Shown here in pieces: positions 44,603 through 53,952 of a DNA stretch of 64,000 nucleotides. Position numbers and translations under genes: made by a program. This stretch comes from Chitinophagaceae bacterium (lineage in GTDB: Bacteria; Bacteroidota; Bacteroidia; Chitinophagales; Chitinophagaceae): positions 42,432-106,431 of the forward strand of contig JAFMJI010000007.1 of assembly GCA_017853575.1 (NCBI GenBank), in the 5' to 3' direction. A model generated the notes under the pieces. It had not been told where the DNA came from. It did not search any database and saw only the letters and a program-made list of their open reading frames with translations. How positions within the stretch are numbered: the stretch's first letter is position 1; each line of letters opens with the position of its first letter.

Positions 44603-44920
44603 TTACAGATGTGATTCAATCTTTCTTATAAAATTTCCTTTTGGTTGCGCTCCAACAAGTTTGTCTACAACCTGACCATTTTTGATGAAGAGAATGGCAG
44701 GGATTGAAGTGATGCCGTAATTCATAGAAAGTTGTGGATTGTGATCAACATTTACTTTTCCAATGTTGACTTTTCCTTCCCATTCTTTAGCAAGCTCCTC
44801 GATAACAGGCCCAATTGCGCGGCAGGGTCCACACCACTCTGCCCAAAAGTCAATCATTGTTAATTTATCTGAATCTAACACCTCAGTCTGAAAATTGCTG
44901 TCTGTGAATTCTTTAGCCAT
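44603..44920 (-). CDS. trxA: Thioredoxin
   Basis: Cytoplasmic protein-disulfide reductase. It has 105 residues, the classical size. The active site is WCGPC (W29, C30, C33) in MIDFWAEWCGPCRAIGPVIEELA. The cis-Pro is in ITSIPAILFIKNGQ (about 71-84), and the end GNFIRKIESHL is typical. It has its own TAAGTTTG box 37 nt upstream and a strong terminator downstream, so it is monocistronic between dnaE and the flippase gene. Confidence 0.97.
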   Translation of the reverse strand: MAKEFTDSNFQTEVLDSDKLTMIDFWAEWCGPCRAIGPVIEELAKEWEGKVNIGKVNVDHNPQLSMNYGITSIPAILFIKNGQVVDKLVGAQPKGNFIRKIESHL

Positions 44921-44957
44921 GGATTTTTATTGTATGTGATGAATATAATAGGAAGTG

Positions 44958-44965
44958 CAAACTTA
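44958..44965 (-). promoter_or_regulatory. -7 promoter box of trxA (TAAGTTTG)
   Basis: Perfect TAnnTTTG on the minus strand 37 nt before the trxA ATG, downstream of dnaE. Confidence 0.5.
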
Positions 44966-45004
44966 ATTCCAAATTTTAAATTTTCATAAATGTCTTATTA
45001 ACGA

Positions 45005-48000
45005 TCAAACTGCGTCAACTTGTACCTCAATCAGAGGGTTTTTCTCCAAGAAATCAGCCAATTCGTCATTCATTTCAAAACCCTTCTCTGTGGTTCGCAT
45101 CTGAACCATCAGTTTTTCAACCTGATCCACCATCAAAAGTTTGAGCCTGGATCTACCAGGGTGTTTCTTGAGGTTCTTTTTGAAAAACTCAATATGTCCT
45201 TCATTGATGCTTCCTGCCTGTAGAGTAATCTGTACTTGCCTTGTGAATACTTTTTTTATGGTTTCCAACAGGCATATTTCTGTGACCCTAAAATTCCACT
45301 CATTTCGGCTTTCCCATTTCTCAAAGTTTCCTTTTACGTGGATGCAGGTACCTGCATTGAAATAATTGGAAAATTTCACATACTGATCTCCAAACAAGGT
45401 CAATTCAACCTTTCCTGAAAAATCTTCGATGGTGAGACTGCCGTATTTTTTCCCTGCCCTTGAAATTTTGTGTTGAGAGGATGTTACCAGTCCAGCTAAC
45501 TTGAGGGTTTGCGTCGGACTCTTTTGCAATTCAATTCCCTCTTTGAATTCATTGAAGTCGTTGATGGGGCATATACCATAATATCTTAATTCAAACTTAT
45601 AGTGATCCAATGGATGCCCACTCAAAAACATTCCTGTTACTTCTTTCTCTTTATCCAATAATTCTGTCAATGACCAAACAGGGCAATCTGGAATTTTTGG
45701 TGGAGGGATTTCCTGAACCATCGATAAATCTCCAAACAGAGTATTTTGATTCAATGTAGACTGACTCTGCCAAATGTTTCCAAAACGAATGATTTTTTCT
45801 AAACCATTCGAAGTATCCCCCTCTGGTTGGAAAAAATATTGGGCACGATGCATTGCTGGGAAACAGTCAAATGCTCCCGACATGGCTAGACTTTCCAACG
45901 ATTTCTTGTTTACAGTTCTTTGATTAACTCTTTTTACCATATCAAAAATCGAAGAGTACGTACCATTTTTAATTCTCTCCGCAATGATGGATTCAACTGC
46001 TGCTTCACCAACACCCTTTAATCCACCCAATCCAATTCTGATTTCACCTTTTTTATTGACTGCAAAACTTTGTAGAGATTCATTGATGTCTGGTCCGAGT
46101 ACACTCAATCCCATGCGTTTGCATTCTTCCATGAAGAATGTGATTTTTTCAATCGACCCAGCATGGTTCAGTACTGCTGCCATGTATTCTGATGGATAAT
46201 GTGCCTTCAGATATGCAGTCTGATATGCAATGTATGCATAACAGGTGCTGTGTGATTTGTTGAATGCATATTGAGCAAATGCTTCCCAGTCTGTCCATAT
46301 TTTTTGAAGCTTGTCTTCAGGATATCCTTTCTCAGCAGCTTTCCCAATAAATTGGGGCTTCATCTTGTCCAAAACAGACTTCTGCTTTTTACCCATGGCT
46401 TTTCTCAACACATCAGCATCTCCTTTGCTGAACCCAGCAAGTTTTTGGGCCAATAACATTACCTGCTCCTGATAAACTGTAATACCATATGTTTCTTCCA
46501 AATATTCTTGCATAGCAGGGAGATCATAAGAAATCTCTTCTCTTCCATGTTTTCTGTTGATGAAGTTGGGGATGTATTCCAACGGACCAGGACGATACAA
46601 AGCATTCATTGCAATCAAGTCCTCAAATTTATCTGGCTTTAAATCGCGCAAATATTTCTGCATGCCCGGACTCTCAAACTGGAAGGTTCCGATGGTTTCA
46701 CCTCTTTGATAAAGCCTGAATGTTTTTTCATCATCCAATGGGATCTTATCAATATCAATTGCAATGCCATGATTCATGTTGATCAATTGCAAAGCTGTTT
46801 TGATGATATTCAGTGTTTTCAATCCAAGGAAGTCCATCTTGATTACACCAGCTTCTTCAATTACACTTCCTTCAATTTGTGTGACCCACATCGGTGAATC
46901 CTTTGCAGTACATACTGGAAGTAATTCAGTCAGGTCTTTAGGGGCTATGATGATACCTGCAGCATGAATACCTGTATTTCTCACAGAACCTTCCAAAATT
47001 TCTGCTTCATGTAAAACTTTGCCTCTGAGATCTTCATCCTCATATATTTCACGGAGCTTTTTCGAATTTTCAATTTCATCAGGATTGAGACCTTCTTTTT
47101 CCATCAAACTCTTTTCTCCGTTCAAAGGAGCATGCAACAATCGCTTTAGTGAAATGCCTGGTTTCTCAGGTACAAGTTTGGCCAATGCATTGCTTTCAGG
47201 TAGAGGCAGGTCAAGTGTTCTCGCTACATCCTTGATGCTCATTTTTGCTGCCATGGTACCATAGGTGATGATTTGTGCAACCTGATTTTTACCGTATTTA
47301 TCTACGACATAATCAATCACTTTCTGTCTTCCATCATCATCGAAATCAGTGTCGATATCAGGCATTGATTTTCGGTCTGGGTTTAAAAAACGCTCAAACA
47401 GCAGGTTATACTTGATGGGATCAATGTTGGTGATACCGATGCAATAGGCAACTACACTTCCTGCTGCTGAACCCCTTCCTGGTCCAATGAAAACTCCCAA
47501 ATCCCTACCTGCCTTGATGAAGTCAGATACAATCAGAAAATAACCTGCAAATCCCATTGTTCTAATGGTGAACAACTCAAAGGCAATACGCTCCTCAATT
47601 TCAGGTGTAAGTGTTTCATATCTTTTTTGGGCACCTTCTCTTGTGATATGTTCAAGATATTCATCTTGTGATTTGAATTTATTCGGTACTACAAAATGCG
47701 GCAGCAGAATGTCTCGCTTTAAATCCAGTACATCAACCTTGTCAACAATTTCATTGGTATTGTCAATCGCTTCTTCCAGATCGCCAAATACTTTGGACAT
47801 TTCCTCAGTTGTTTTGAAATAGAACTGGTCGTTTGGAAATGCAAATCTTTTGTTCCGAAAGCTTGCGTCATCATCTGTAAACTCTCTCGCTGCAGGAGTA
47901 GCGACTTTTTCGCCGGTATTGATACAAAGCAAAATATCGTGTGCATTGAAATCAGACTGATCAACATAATGTGAATCATTTGATGCAATTACTTTCACAT

Positions 48001-48628
48001 TATATTTCTTAGCGAATTTTAATAAAATCTTGTTCACACGATCCTGTTCCTCCATTCCATGTCGCTGCAATTCAACATAATAATCTTCCTGAAAAATATT
48101 CAACCACCATTTAAATTCGTTTTCTCCCTCTTCTTCACCTTTCTTCAAAATGGTCTGCGGCACCAATGCTCCGAGGCAACAGGTGGTTGCTATCAATCCT
48201 TCATGATATTTGTGGATCAGCTCTTTGTCTATTCTGGGATATTTACTGTACAATCCTTCGATATACCCCAACGAAGTGAGCTTTACAAGATTTCTATATC
48301 CCGTTTCATTTTTTGCCAATAATATTTGATGATGGCGCGGATCCTTCTCTTCCTTAGAAAATGACTTTCGGTGTCTGTTCTCGGTAATATAAAATTCACA
48401 ACCCACGATGGGTTTTATTTTCAAAGGACTATTTTTGTCATCTGGGTTGACTCTGTGCTTGTAGGCTTCAGCAACAAATTGGAATACTCCAAACATGTTG
48501 CCGTGATCTGTGATTGCCAATGCAGGCATTTCATCACTCATCGCCTTTTTGTACAAAGAACCAATCCCAGCAGCTCCATCGAGCAGTGAATATTGGGTGT
48601 GAACATGGAGATGGGAGAAACGTGACAT
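45005..48628 (-). CDS. dnaE: DNA polymerase III alpha subunit
   Basis: Replicative polymerase catalytic subunit, 1207 residues. The N-terminal PHP domain starts FSHLHVHTQYSLLDG (about 4-18). The polymerase core has PGRGSAAGSVVAYCIGIT and the catalytic DIDTD at 424-428 (Asp424 and Asp426), with GIHAAGIIIAP later. A helix-hairpin-helix region (GIGGLKGVGEAAVESI-like) and an OB-fold (LKLAGLVTSSQHKISRAGKKYGSLTIEDFSG) close the protein. ATG 48628 gives the normal family N-terminus; an upstream frame from 48682 is open but not conserved-looking. It is divergent from the NlpC/P60 gene. Confidence 0.97.
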   Translation of the reverse strand: MSRFSHLHVHTQYSLLDGAAGIGSLYKKAMSDEMPALAITDHGNMFGVFQFVAEAYKHRVNPDDKNSPLKIKPIVGCEFYITENRHRKSFSKEEKDPRHHQILLAKNETGYRNLVKLTSLGYIEGLYSKYPRIDKELIHKYHEGLIATTCCLGALVPQTILKKGEEEGENEFKWWLNIFQEDYYVELQRHGMEEQDRVNKILLKFAKKYNVKVIASNDSHYVDQSDFNAHDILLCINTGEKVATPAAREFTDDDASFRNKRFAFPNDQFYFKTTEEMSKVFGDLEEAIDNTNEIVDKVDVLDLKRDILLPHFVVPNKFKSQDEYLEHITREGAQKRYETLTPEIEERIAFELFTIRTMGFAGYFLIVSDFIKAGRDLGVFIGPGRGSAAGSVVAYCIGITNIDPIKYNLLFERFLNPDRKSMPDIDTDFDDDGRQKVIDYVVDKYGKNQVAQIITYGTMAAKMSIKDVARTLDLPLPESNALAKLVPEKPGISLKRLLHAPLNGEKSLMEKEGLNPDEIENSKKLREIYEDEDLRGKVLHEAEILEGSVRNTGIHAAGIIIAPKDLTELLPVCTAKDSPMWVTQIEGSVIEEAGVIKMDFLGLKTLNIIKTALQLINMNHGIAIDIDKIPLDDEKTFRLYQRGETIGTFQFESPGMQKYLRDLKPDKFEDLIAMNALYRPGPLEYIPNFINRKHGREEISYDLPAMQEYLEETYGITVYQEQVMLLAQKLAGFSKGDADVLRKAMGKKQKSVLDKMKPQFIGKAAEKGYPEDKLQKIWTDWEAFAQYAFNKSHSTCYAYIAYQTAYLKAHYPSEYMAAVLNHAGSIEKITFFMEECKRMGLSVLGPDINESLQSFAVNKKGEIRIGLGGLKGVGEAAVESIIAERIKNGTYSSIFDMVKRVNQRTVNKKSLESLAMSGAFDCFPAMHRAQYFFQPEGDTSNGLEKIIRFGNIWQSQSTLNQNTLFGDLSMVQEIPPPKIPDCPVWSLTELLDKEKEVTGMFLSGHPLDHYKFELRYYGICPINDFNEFKEGIELQKSPTQTLKLAGLVTSSQHKISRAGKKYGSLTIEDFSGKVELTLFGDQYVKFSNYFNAGTCIHVKGNFEKWESRNEWNFRVTEICLLETIKKVFTRQVQITLQAGSINEGHIEFFKKNLKKHPGRSRLKLLMVDQVEKLMVQMRTTEKGFEMNDELADFLEKNPLIEVQVDAV

Positions 48629-48709
48629 AGCGAAATTCAAATTTCGCAAATAAACCATTAAATGGGAAGGAGTATTTTCCACATTTTGAACGAGAAAAAC
48701 ACAGTTCCA

Positions 48710-49378
48710 ATGTCAATATTGAGGACTGTAGCAGGTATTTGTACCATGTCGTTCCTCTTTTCCTCTTGTGCCTTGTTTAAGCCCATGCCTGGGAGTAAAA
48801 AAGCTGCCAGTGAGTCTCCCTATTTTGATAATATTTCATTGGTCTTGAATCCGGGTAAAAAAAGTCAATACATCGCAGAGGCATCCATAAAATTCATTGA
48901 AGATGCGCCCTCCAACAATTACTTGAATGATCTGCAAGGAATTGAATACATCCCAAATTATTTTTTTAGGTACTCTGTTTTACTGGACGTAGAAGTTGAA
49001 AAACTTACCAATAAAAAATTGGTTGATTATGTGCATCAATGGTATTCGGTACCTTATCGGATTGGAGGTACTTCTAAAGAGGGAATTGATTGCTCTGCTT
49101 TTGTTCAAGGAATAGTTGGTGATGCATTTGGTGTTCAGCTTCCCAGAACAGCAAGGGAGCAGGCTTTGTATTGCACTGAGATAGAGAAAAAGGATTTACA
49201 GGAAGGTGATTTGGTCTTTTTTAATACCACTGGAGGTATTTCACACGTAGGACTCTATATTAACAACAATAAATTTGTTCATGCTTCAACTTCTATGGGT
49301 GTTGTTATAAGCGATTTGGACGAACCCTATTGGCAAAGACGTTTTGTAAAAGCAGGCAGAATGAAATCTGCTGAATGA
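48710..49378 (+). CDS. NlpC/P60 family peptidoglycan hydrolase, lipoprotein
   Basis: Cell-wall DL-endopeptidase, 222 residues. It has a lipoprotein signal with lipobox LFSSC (Cys20). The NlpC/P60 domain has catalytic Cys128 in GIDCSAFVQG, His179 in GGISHVGLYI and polar His191 in FVHAS, with LPRTAREQ between. This resembles Spr/MepS-like enzymes. ATG 48710 is chosen over an upstream start at 48662 because it begins the signal peptide. It is divergent from dnaE and ends at the base before the convergent M1 peptidase gene. Confidence 0.92.
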   Translation: MSILRTVAGICTMSFLFSSCALFKPMPGSKKAASESPYFDNISLVLNPGKKSQYIAEASIKFIEDAPSNNYLNDLQGIEYIPNYFFRYSVLLDVEVEKLTNKKLVDYVHQWYSVPYRIGGTSKEGIDCSAFVQGIVGDAFGVQLPRTAREQALYCTEIEKKDLQEGDLVFFNTTGGISHVGLYINNNKFVHASTSMGVVISDLDEPYWQRRFVKAGRMKSAE

Positions 49379-51034
49379 TCAATTCAATATTTTAATCCCT
49401 ACATAAAAATTCTTGTCAATTGAAATTGAAGAAACACTTGATGATTTGTTTAGTGATTTCCAATTTGTTGTAGGATATATCCACTTTGTTTCTTTACCAA
49501 TTTCAATTTTTACAGGGGCATTGAACGACTCTATACAATCTGACCATCTGAATTTTATTAGGCTTTTGTCTTGTTGTATTTCTAATGTGGGAATAGATCT
49601 GTTCCTTAAATATTGATCGAAGAAGGGTCTTAAGTCTCTTCCAACTTTTACACTTAAAAAGTGTTCTACTTCATCGGATGTAACTGTTTGATGGTAAAAT
49701 ATTTTGTTCATCTCCCTCAGTGCAGACCTGAATTTTTCGTCGTTGTCAAAAAGTTGTCTGAGATAATGCAAAAGGTTTCCTCCTTTGTAGTACATATCGC
49801 CTGACCCCTCATCATTAACTCCATATTTACCAATGATAGGAGCGTCGTTTCTAATCAGTTTTCTTGTGCCCTGTACATATGCATCCCCAGCATCTTTTCC
49901 AAAATGATAATCGGTGAACAATGTTTCACTGTAATTGGTAAAGCCCTCATGCAGCCACATGTCTGCGAGATCTTTTGATGTTATATTATTTCCAAACCAC
50001 TCATGACCACTTTCGTGTACAATGATAAAATCCCATTTAAGTCCCCAGCCAGATCCAGATAAATCTCTGCCTCTATATCCATTTTGAAATCCATTCCCAT
50101 AAGCCACTGCACTTTGATGCTCCATGCCTAAATGGGGTGATTGCACGAGTTTAAAACCATCCTCATAAAAAGGGTATGGGCCAAACCAATGTTCAAATGC
50201 TTTCAGCATCAATTGAACTTGCTTGAATTGTTCTTTGGCTTTTTCAATTTCATCATCCAACACCCAATATTCACAATCAAGTTTCCCTTTTTCTCCAATA
50301 TATACTTCATTAAATTTTACATACTTTCCGATATAGGGGATGATGTTATAATTGTTGATCGGATTTTTTACTTCCCAATCATATACTGTCCATCCAGGTT
50401 TGTATTTATTTTTGCCGGTGAGTCTTCCATTGCCAACTGCCATCAACGAATCCGGAACTGATATTCTCAGCAAAGCACCTTTATCGGGCTCATCACTTTG
50501 GTGATCCTTGCAGGGGTACCAAACACTTGCTCCAAGTCCCTGACAGGCGACACTCATCCATGGATTCCCATTTTTGTCTTTTGAAAAAATCCACCCTCCA
50601 TCCCAAGGTGGACGAATAGCTTCTCTGACGTTGCCGCTGAATGATAATGCCAATGTGGCTTCTGATCCCAGCCTAAGAGGATTTTTTATTATAATAAAAT
50701 AGGCATTCCCGTCTCTGTAATAATTTAACGCCTCATCGCCTAAGTAAGCTTTATTGAGTTGCATGGGAGCTTGCAGATCTATCTGCATGGTATCATAAGA
50801 CGCAATTGTTTTGAAAAGAATATCTACTTTTCCTGAAATAGTTTTGTTTGTATAGTCAGGCTCAACTAAAATGTTATATCTCTGAACATCCCACCAGTTT
50901 CTTGCATTAGATAAACTCCCTCTTAGGGTATCCGCATGGGTGAAAGTTTTTTCAGAGTGGTTGGACTGTGCTTGTAAGCAATTTGTATATCCAATAATGA
51001 TCAGCAAAAATAATTTGCCAAAATATTTCTGCAT
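49379..51034 (-). CDS. Secreted M1 family metallopeptidase
   Basis: Gluzincin aminopeptidase-type enzyme, 551 residues, with a signal peptide (about 1-22, ending LQAQ). The N-terminal beta domain (YNILVEPDYTNKTISGKVDI) is followed by the substrate-binding GMEHQSAVAYG (about 303-313), a variant of the G-x-M-E-N exopeptidase motif. The zinc site is HESGH (His340, Glu341, His344), with third ligand Glu363 in LHEGFTNYSE. The C-terminal part is short compared with four-domain M1 enzymes. It follows msrA by 7 nt. Its stop codon abuts that of the NlpC/P60 gene. Confidence 0.92.
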   Translation of the reverse strand: MQKYFGKLFLLIIIGYTNCLQAQSNHSEKTFTHADTLRGSLSNARNWWDVQRYNILVEPDYTNKTISGKVDILFKTIASYDTMQIDLQAPMQLNKAYLGDEALNYYRDGNAYFIIIKNPLRLGSEATLALSFSGNVREAIRPPWDGGWIFSKDKNGNPWMSVACQGLGASVWYPCKDHQSDEPDKGALLRISVPDSLMAVGNGRLTGKNKYKPGWTVYDWEVKNPINNYNIIPYIGKYVKFNEVYIGEKGKLDCEYWVLDDEIEKAKEQFKQVQLMLKAFEHWFGPYPFYEDGFKLVQSPHLGMEHQSAVAYGNGFQNGYRGRDLSGSGWGLKWDFIIVHESGHEWFGNNITSKDLADMWLHEGFTNYSETLFTDYHFGKDAGDAYVQGTRKLIRNDAPIIGKYGVNDEGSGDMYYKGGNLLHYLRQLFDNDEKFRSALREMNKIFYHQTVTSDEVEHFLSVKVGRDLRPFFDQYLRNRSIPTLEIQQDKSLIKFRWSDCIESFNAPVKIEIGKETKWIYPTTNWKSLNKSSSVSSISIDKNFYVGIKILN

Positions 51035-51041
51035 TGAATGA

Positions 51042-51692
51042 TTATTTTGATTTCAGTTTATCCTTGAATACCTTTTCAAATTTTTCCAATTTGGGTCTTA
51101 TTACAAAATAGCAATAGGGCTGGTTGCTGTTGTCTTTGTAATAATCTTGATGATAATTTTCAGCTGAATAGAAATTCTTGATAGGTTCTATTGCCGTGAC
51201 GATTTTAGCAGCATATGCGCCACTTTCATCCAATTTCTTCTTGTAATATTCAGCACGTTCTTTTTGATGCTCATTGTGATAGAATACAGCGCTGCGGTAT
51301 TGAGGTCCAACATCATTCCCCTGGCGGTTGAGTGTGGTAGGATCATGCACCTGCCAGAATATTTCAAGCAATTCATCAACAGTTACTTGCTTTGGATCAA
51401 ACTCAATTTCACAAGCCTCAGTATGTCCAGTTGTTTTGTCGCAAACTTGCTCATAAGTTGGATTTTCAACATGCCCGTTGCAATATCCGCTTGTTACTTT
51501 GATAACACCTTTTACTTGCTCGTATACTGCCTCGGTACACCAGAAGCAACCTGATCCTAAAGTGATTTTTTCAGTATTCATTGACTTGGAATTATTATTT
51601 TTATTTGTGTTTGAAGTCGGTTTTTTTTCTGATTGAGCACATGCAGAGATAAAAAGCACACAGCAAGCCAGAATAAAACTAAACTGTTTCAT
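51042..51692 (-). CDS. msrA: Peptide-methionine (S)-S-oxide reductase MsrA, lipoprotein form
   Basis: Reduces methionine-S-sulfoxide. It has 216 residues. The catalytic Cys49 is in GSGCFWCTEAVYEQVKGV; the GYCNGHVENPTYEQVC, GHTEACEIEFDP and YRSAVFYH segments complete the MsrA fold. Unlike the cytosolic enzyme it starts with a lipoprotein signal (lipobox FISAC, Cys18) and a spacer of about 22 polar residues, so it is probably an envelope repair enzyme. It is cotranscribed with the secreted M1 peptidase. Confidence 0.95.
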   Translation of the reverse strand: MKQFSFILACCVLFISACAQSEKKPTSNTNKNNNSKSMNTEKITLGSGCFWCTEAVYEQVKGVIKVTSGYCNGHVENPTYEQVCDKTTGHTEACEIEFDPKQVTVDELLEIFWQVHDPTTLNRQGNDVGPQYRSAVFYHNEHQKERAEYYKKKLDESGAYAAKIVTAIEPIKNFYSAENYHQDYYKDNSNQPYCYFVIRPKLEKFEKVFKDKLKSK

Positions 51693-51754
51693 AGTCCTAT
51701 ATTTATTGGTAAATACGAAGGTAATTCTAAAACTATTACCTGTTAAATTAGATG

Positions 51755-51762
51755 TACTTTTG
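51755..51762 (+). promoter_or_regulatory. -7 promoter box of mutS2 (TACTTTTG)
   Basis: Perfect TAnnTTTG 24 nt before the mutS2 ATG, in the divergent msrA-mutS2 gap. Confidence 0.55.
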
Positions 51763-51786
51763 CCGTGAAATTAGATTTCATTTAAC

Positions 51787-53922
51787 ATGAGGTTTTATCC
51801 CGATTCTGCCCCCATTCAACTGGAATTCGATAAAGTAAAGGCGTTGTTGGTTGAACAAACACAAACAGCTATTGGGAATGATAAGGCCTCATCACTCCGA
51901 ATCCATACCAAGAAGGAATTTATAGAGACGGAACTTCGACAGTCATACCAATACCTTCAATTACTGGCTACAGGGCAAACATTCCAGCACGGTACAGCTT
52001 TCAATCTCCAGAAAGAATTAAAACTTCTTTCCATCTCTGGTGCAGTTCTTACTGGAGAGGTATTTCTTCAATTCAAGCGATTGGCTGAGAATATTGAAAG
52101 TATTTTCAGGTGGTTTGATGATGAACGACAAGATATGTATTCATCACTCTACTCGTTACTCTCCATAACGCATGTTGAAAAAAGCATTTCTTCATCCATC
52201 GAAAAAGTAATTGGAGAAGATGCCAGGGTATTGGACACGGCTTCAGAGGATTTGTCTAGAATCAGAATGCAATTGTTTAAAAAACGAAATGAGCAACGTA
52301 GAACATTTGAAAGGATTTTAAACAAGTTGCAAAAAGCAGGGTATATCGCAGATATCGAAGAATCTTTTTTAAACGGCAGGAGGGTATTGGCCATTTATGC
52401 AGAACACAAAAGGATTGTAAAAGGCATATTGCATGGTGAAAGTGACAGCAGAAGAACATCATTCATAGAGCCTGAGGAAACGATTGACATTAACAACGAT
52501 ATCTATTCTTTGGAAAATGATGAAAGAGATGAGGAGTACCGAATTCTTAAACAATTAACTGCTCATCTATCTGTTCATGCATCTTTGTTGAAGCAATACA
52601 TGGAAATCCTTGGTGAGTTTGACTTTGTTCGGGCCAAAGCCAAATTGGCTCAAATGATGGATGCACATTTACCCAAGGTTACTGAGAACGCAGAAATTAA
52701 ATTGATCAAAGCCGCCCATCCACTACTGTTGCTCTACAATAAAAAATCTGGTAAAAAAGTAGTTCCGCTGGATCTTACCTTAAATGACAAGCAAAGAATA
52801 CTTGTTATTTCAGGTCCAAATGCAGGTGGTAAAACGGTTTGTTTGAAAACAACAGGATTGTTGCAGATGATGGTTCAATCGGGACTACTGGTTCCCGCAC
52901 ATCCAGAATCTACTTTTGGGATTTTCAAGCAATTGATGATCCATATCGGTGATACACAGAGCATCGAGTTTGAGCTCAGTACTTACAGTGCGCATTTAAA
53001 AAACATGAAGTTCTTCATGGAAGAAGCCAATGGCAGAACCTTGTTTTTTATTGATGAGTTGGGAAGTGGCAGTGATCCCAGTTTGGGAGGGGCGTTCGCA
53101 GAGGTTTTTTTAGAGCAGCTACTGAAAAAGTATGCATTCGGCATTGTTACAACCCATTATCTCAATTTGAAAGTGATGGCAAGCAAAACGCCAGGTATTG
53201 TAAATGGTGCAATGGCCTTCGATGAAAAACACTTGCTACCTGAATACAAATTAAATATTGGTAAACCCGGAAGTTCATATACATTTTCAATTGCGGAAAG
53301 AATTGGACTTTCATCTCAATTGATTGACCGTGCTAAATCATTGGTGGATGAACATCATTTTACCCTTGATAAACTTTTAAATAGAACCGAACAGGAGCTC
53401 AGAAACTTGGAGGCCAAAGAAAAAGAATTGCAAAAACTCATCAAAGAAAATGAGCAACAACGTAAAAGACTGAACGAAGAGTTGAATAAAGAAAAGCATC
53501 GACAACAGGTTGAACTCTTAAAACAACAAAACAAAATATCTGAAGATAAACTGCTCTATCTAAAGGATATGGAGCGAAAGTTGAAACAAATTGTATTTGA
53601 CTGGAAGCGGATGGATGTTGAGGAAGACAGGAAGCAACTTATCAAAAATTTACAGGCCTTGCTTTTCAATCAAAAGCAAAAGCAATCAAAAGAGAAAACA
53701 AAGAAAAAAATCGACAGCAATTACATTGTTCTTGCTAAGAAACCGGTTGTGGGAGACATGGTATTGATGAAACAAAACAACAAAATTGCAGTGTTGAAAG
53801 AAATCAGGGGTAAAAAGGCATTTGTAGCGCTTGGCTCCATGCCACTTCAAGTTAATTATGAAGATTTGATTGCTTTAAAGAAAAAACCTGTGCCTGTTCA
53901 AGAAACATCTAAATCTTCATAG
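51787..53922 (+). CDS. mutS2: MutS2 family ATPase lacking the Smr domain
   Basis: MutS-like ATPase implicated in recombination control or ribosome rescue. It has 711 residues. The helical core domain covers about 1-300; the Walker A GPNAGGKT is at 343-350. Walker B and signature regions are FFIDELGSGSDPSLGGAFAEV (about 419-439) and THYLNLK. A long coiled coil follows (about 520-640), then a short KOW-like beta region (VGDMVLMKQNNKIAVLKEIRGKKAFVALG). The protein then stops; the endonuclease Smr domain that ends most MutS2 proteins (about 780 residues) is absent. The next gene starts 30 bp later. Confidence 0.93.
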   Translation: MRFYPDSAPIQLEFDKVKALLVEQTQTAIGNDKASSLRIHTKKEFIETELRQSYQYLQLLATGQTFQHGTAFNLQKELKLLSISGAVLTGEVFLQFKRLAENIESIFRWFDDERQDMYSSLYSLLSITHVEKSISSSIEKVIGEDARVLDTASEDLSRIRMQLFKKRNEQRRTFERILNKLQKAGYIADIEESFLNGRRVLAIYAEHKRIVKGILHGESDSRRTSFIEPEETIDINNDIYSLENDERDEEYRILKQLTAHLSVHASLLKQYMEILGEFDFVRAKAKLAQMMDAHLPKVTENAEIKLIKAAHPLLLLYNKKSGKKVVPLDLTLNDKQRILVISGPNAGGKTVCLKTTGLLQMMVQSGLLVPAHPESTFGIFKQLMIHIGDTQSIEFELSTYSAHLKNMKFFMEEANGRTLFFIDELGSGSDPSLGGAFAEVFLEQLLKKYAFGIVTTHYLNLKVMASKTPGIVNGAMAFDEKHLLPEYKLNIGKPGSSYTFSIAERIGLSSQLIDRAKSLVDEHHFTLDKLLNRTEQELRNLEAKEKELQKLIKENEQQRKRLNEELNKEKHRQQVELLKQQNKISEDKLLYLKDMERKLKQIVFDWKRMDVEEDRKQLIKNLQALLFNQKQKQSKEKTKKKIDSNYIVLAKKPVVGDMVLMKQNNKIAVLKEIRGKKAFVALGSMPLQVNYEDLIALKKKPVPVQETSKSS

Positions 53923-53952
53923 ATTTACCTAATACTAGAAATACTAAGCAGT

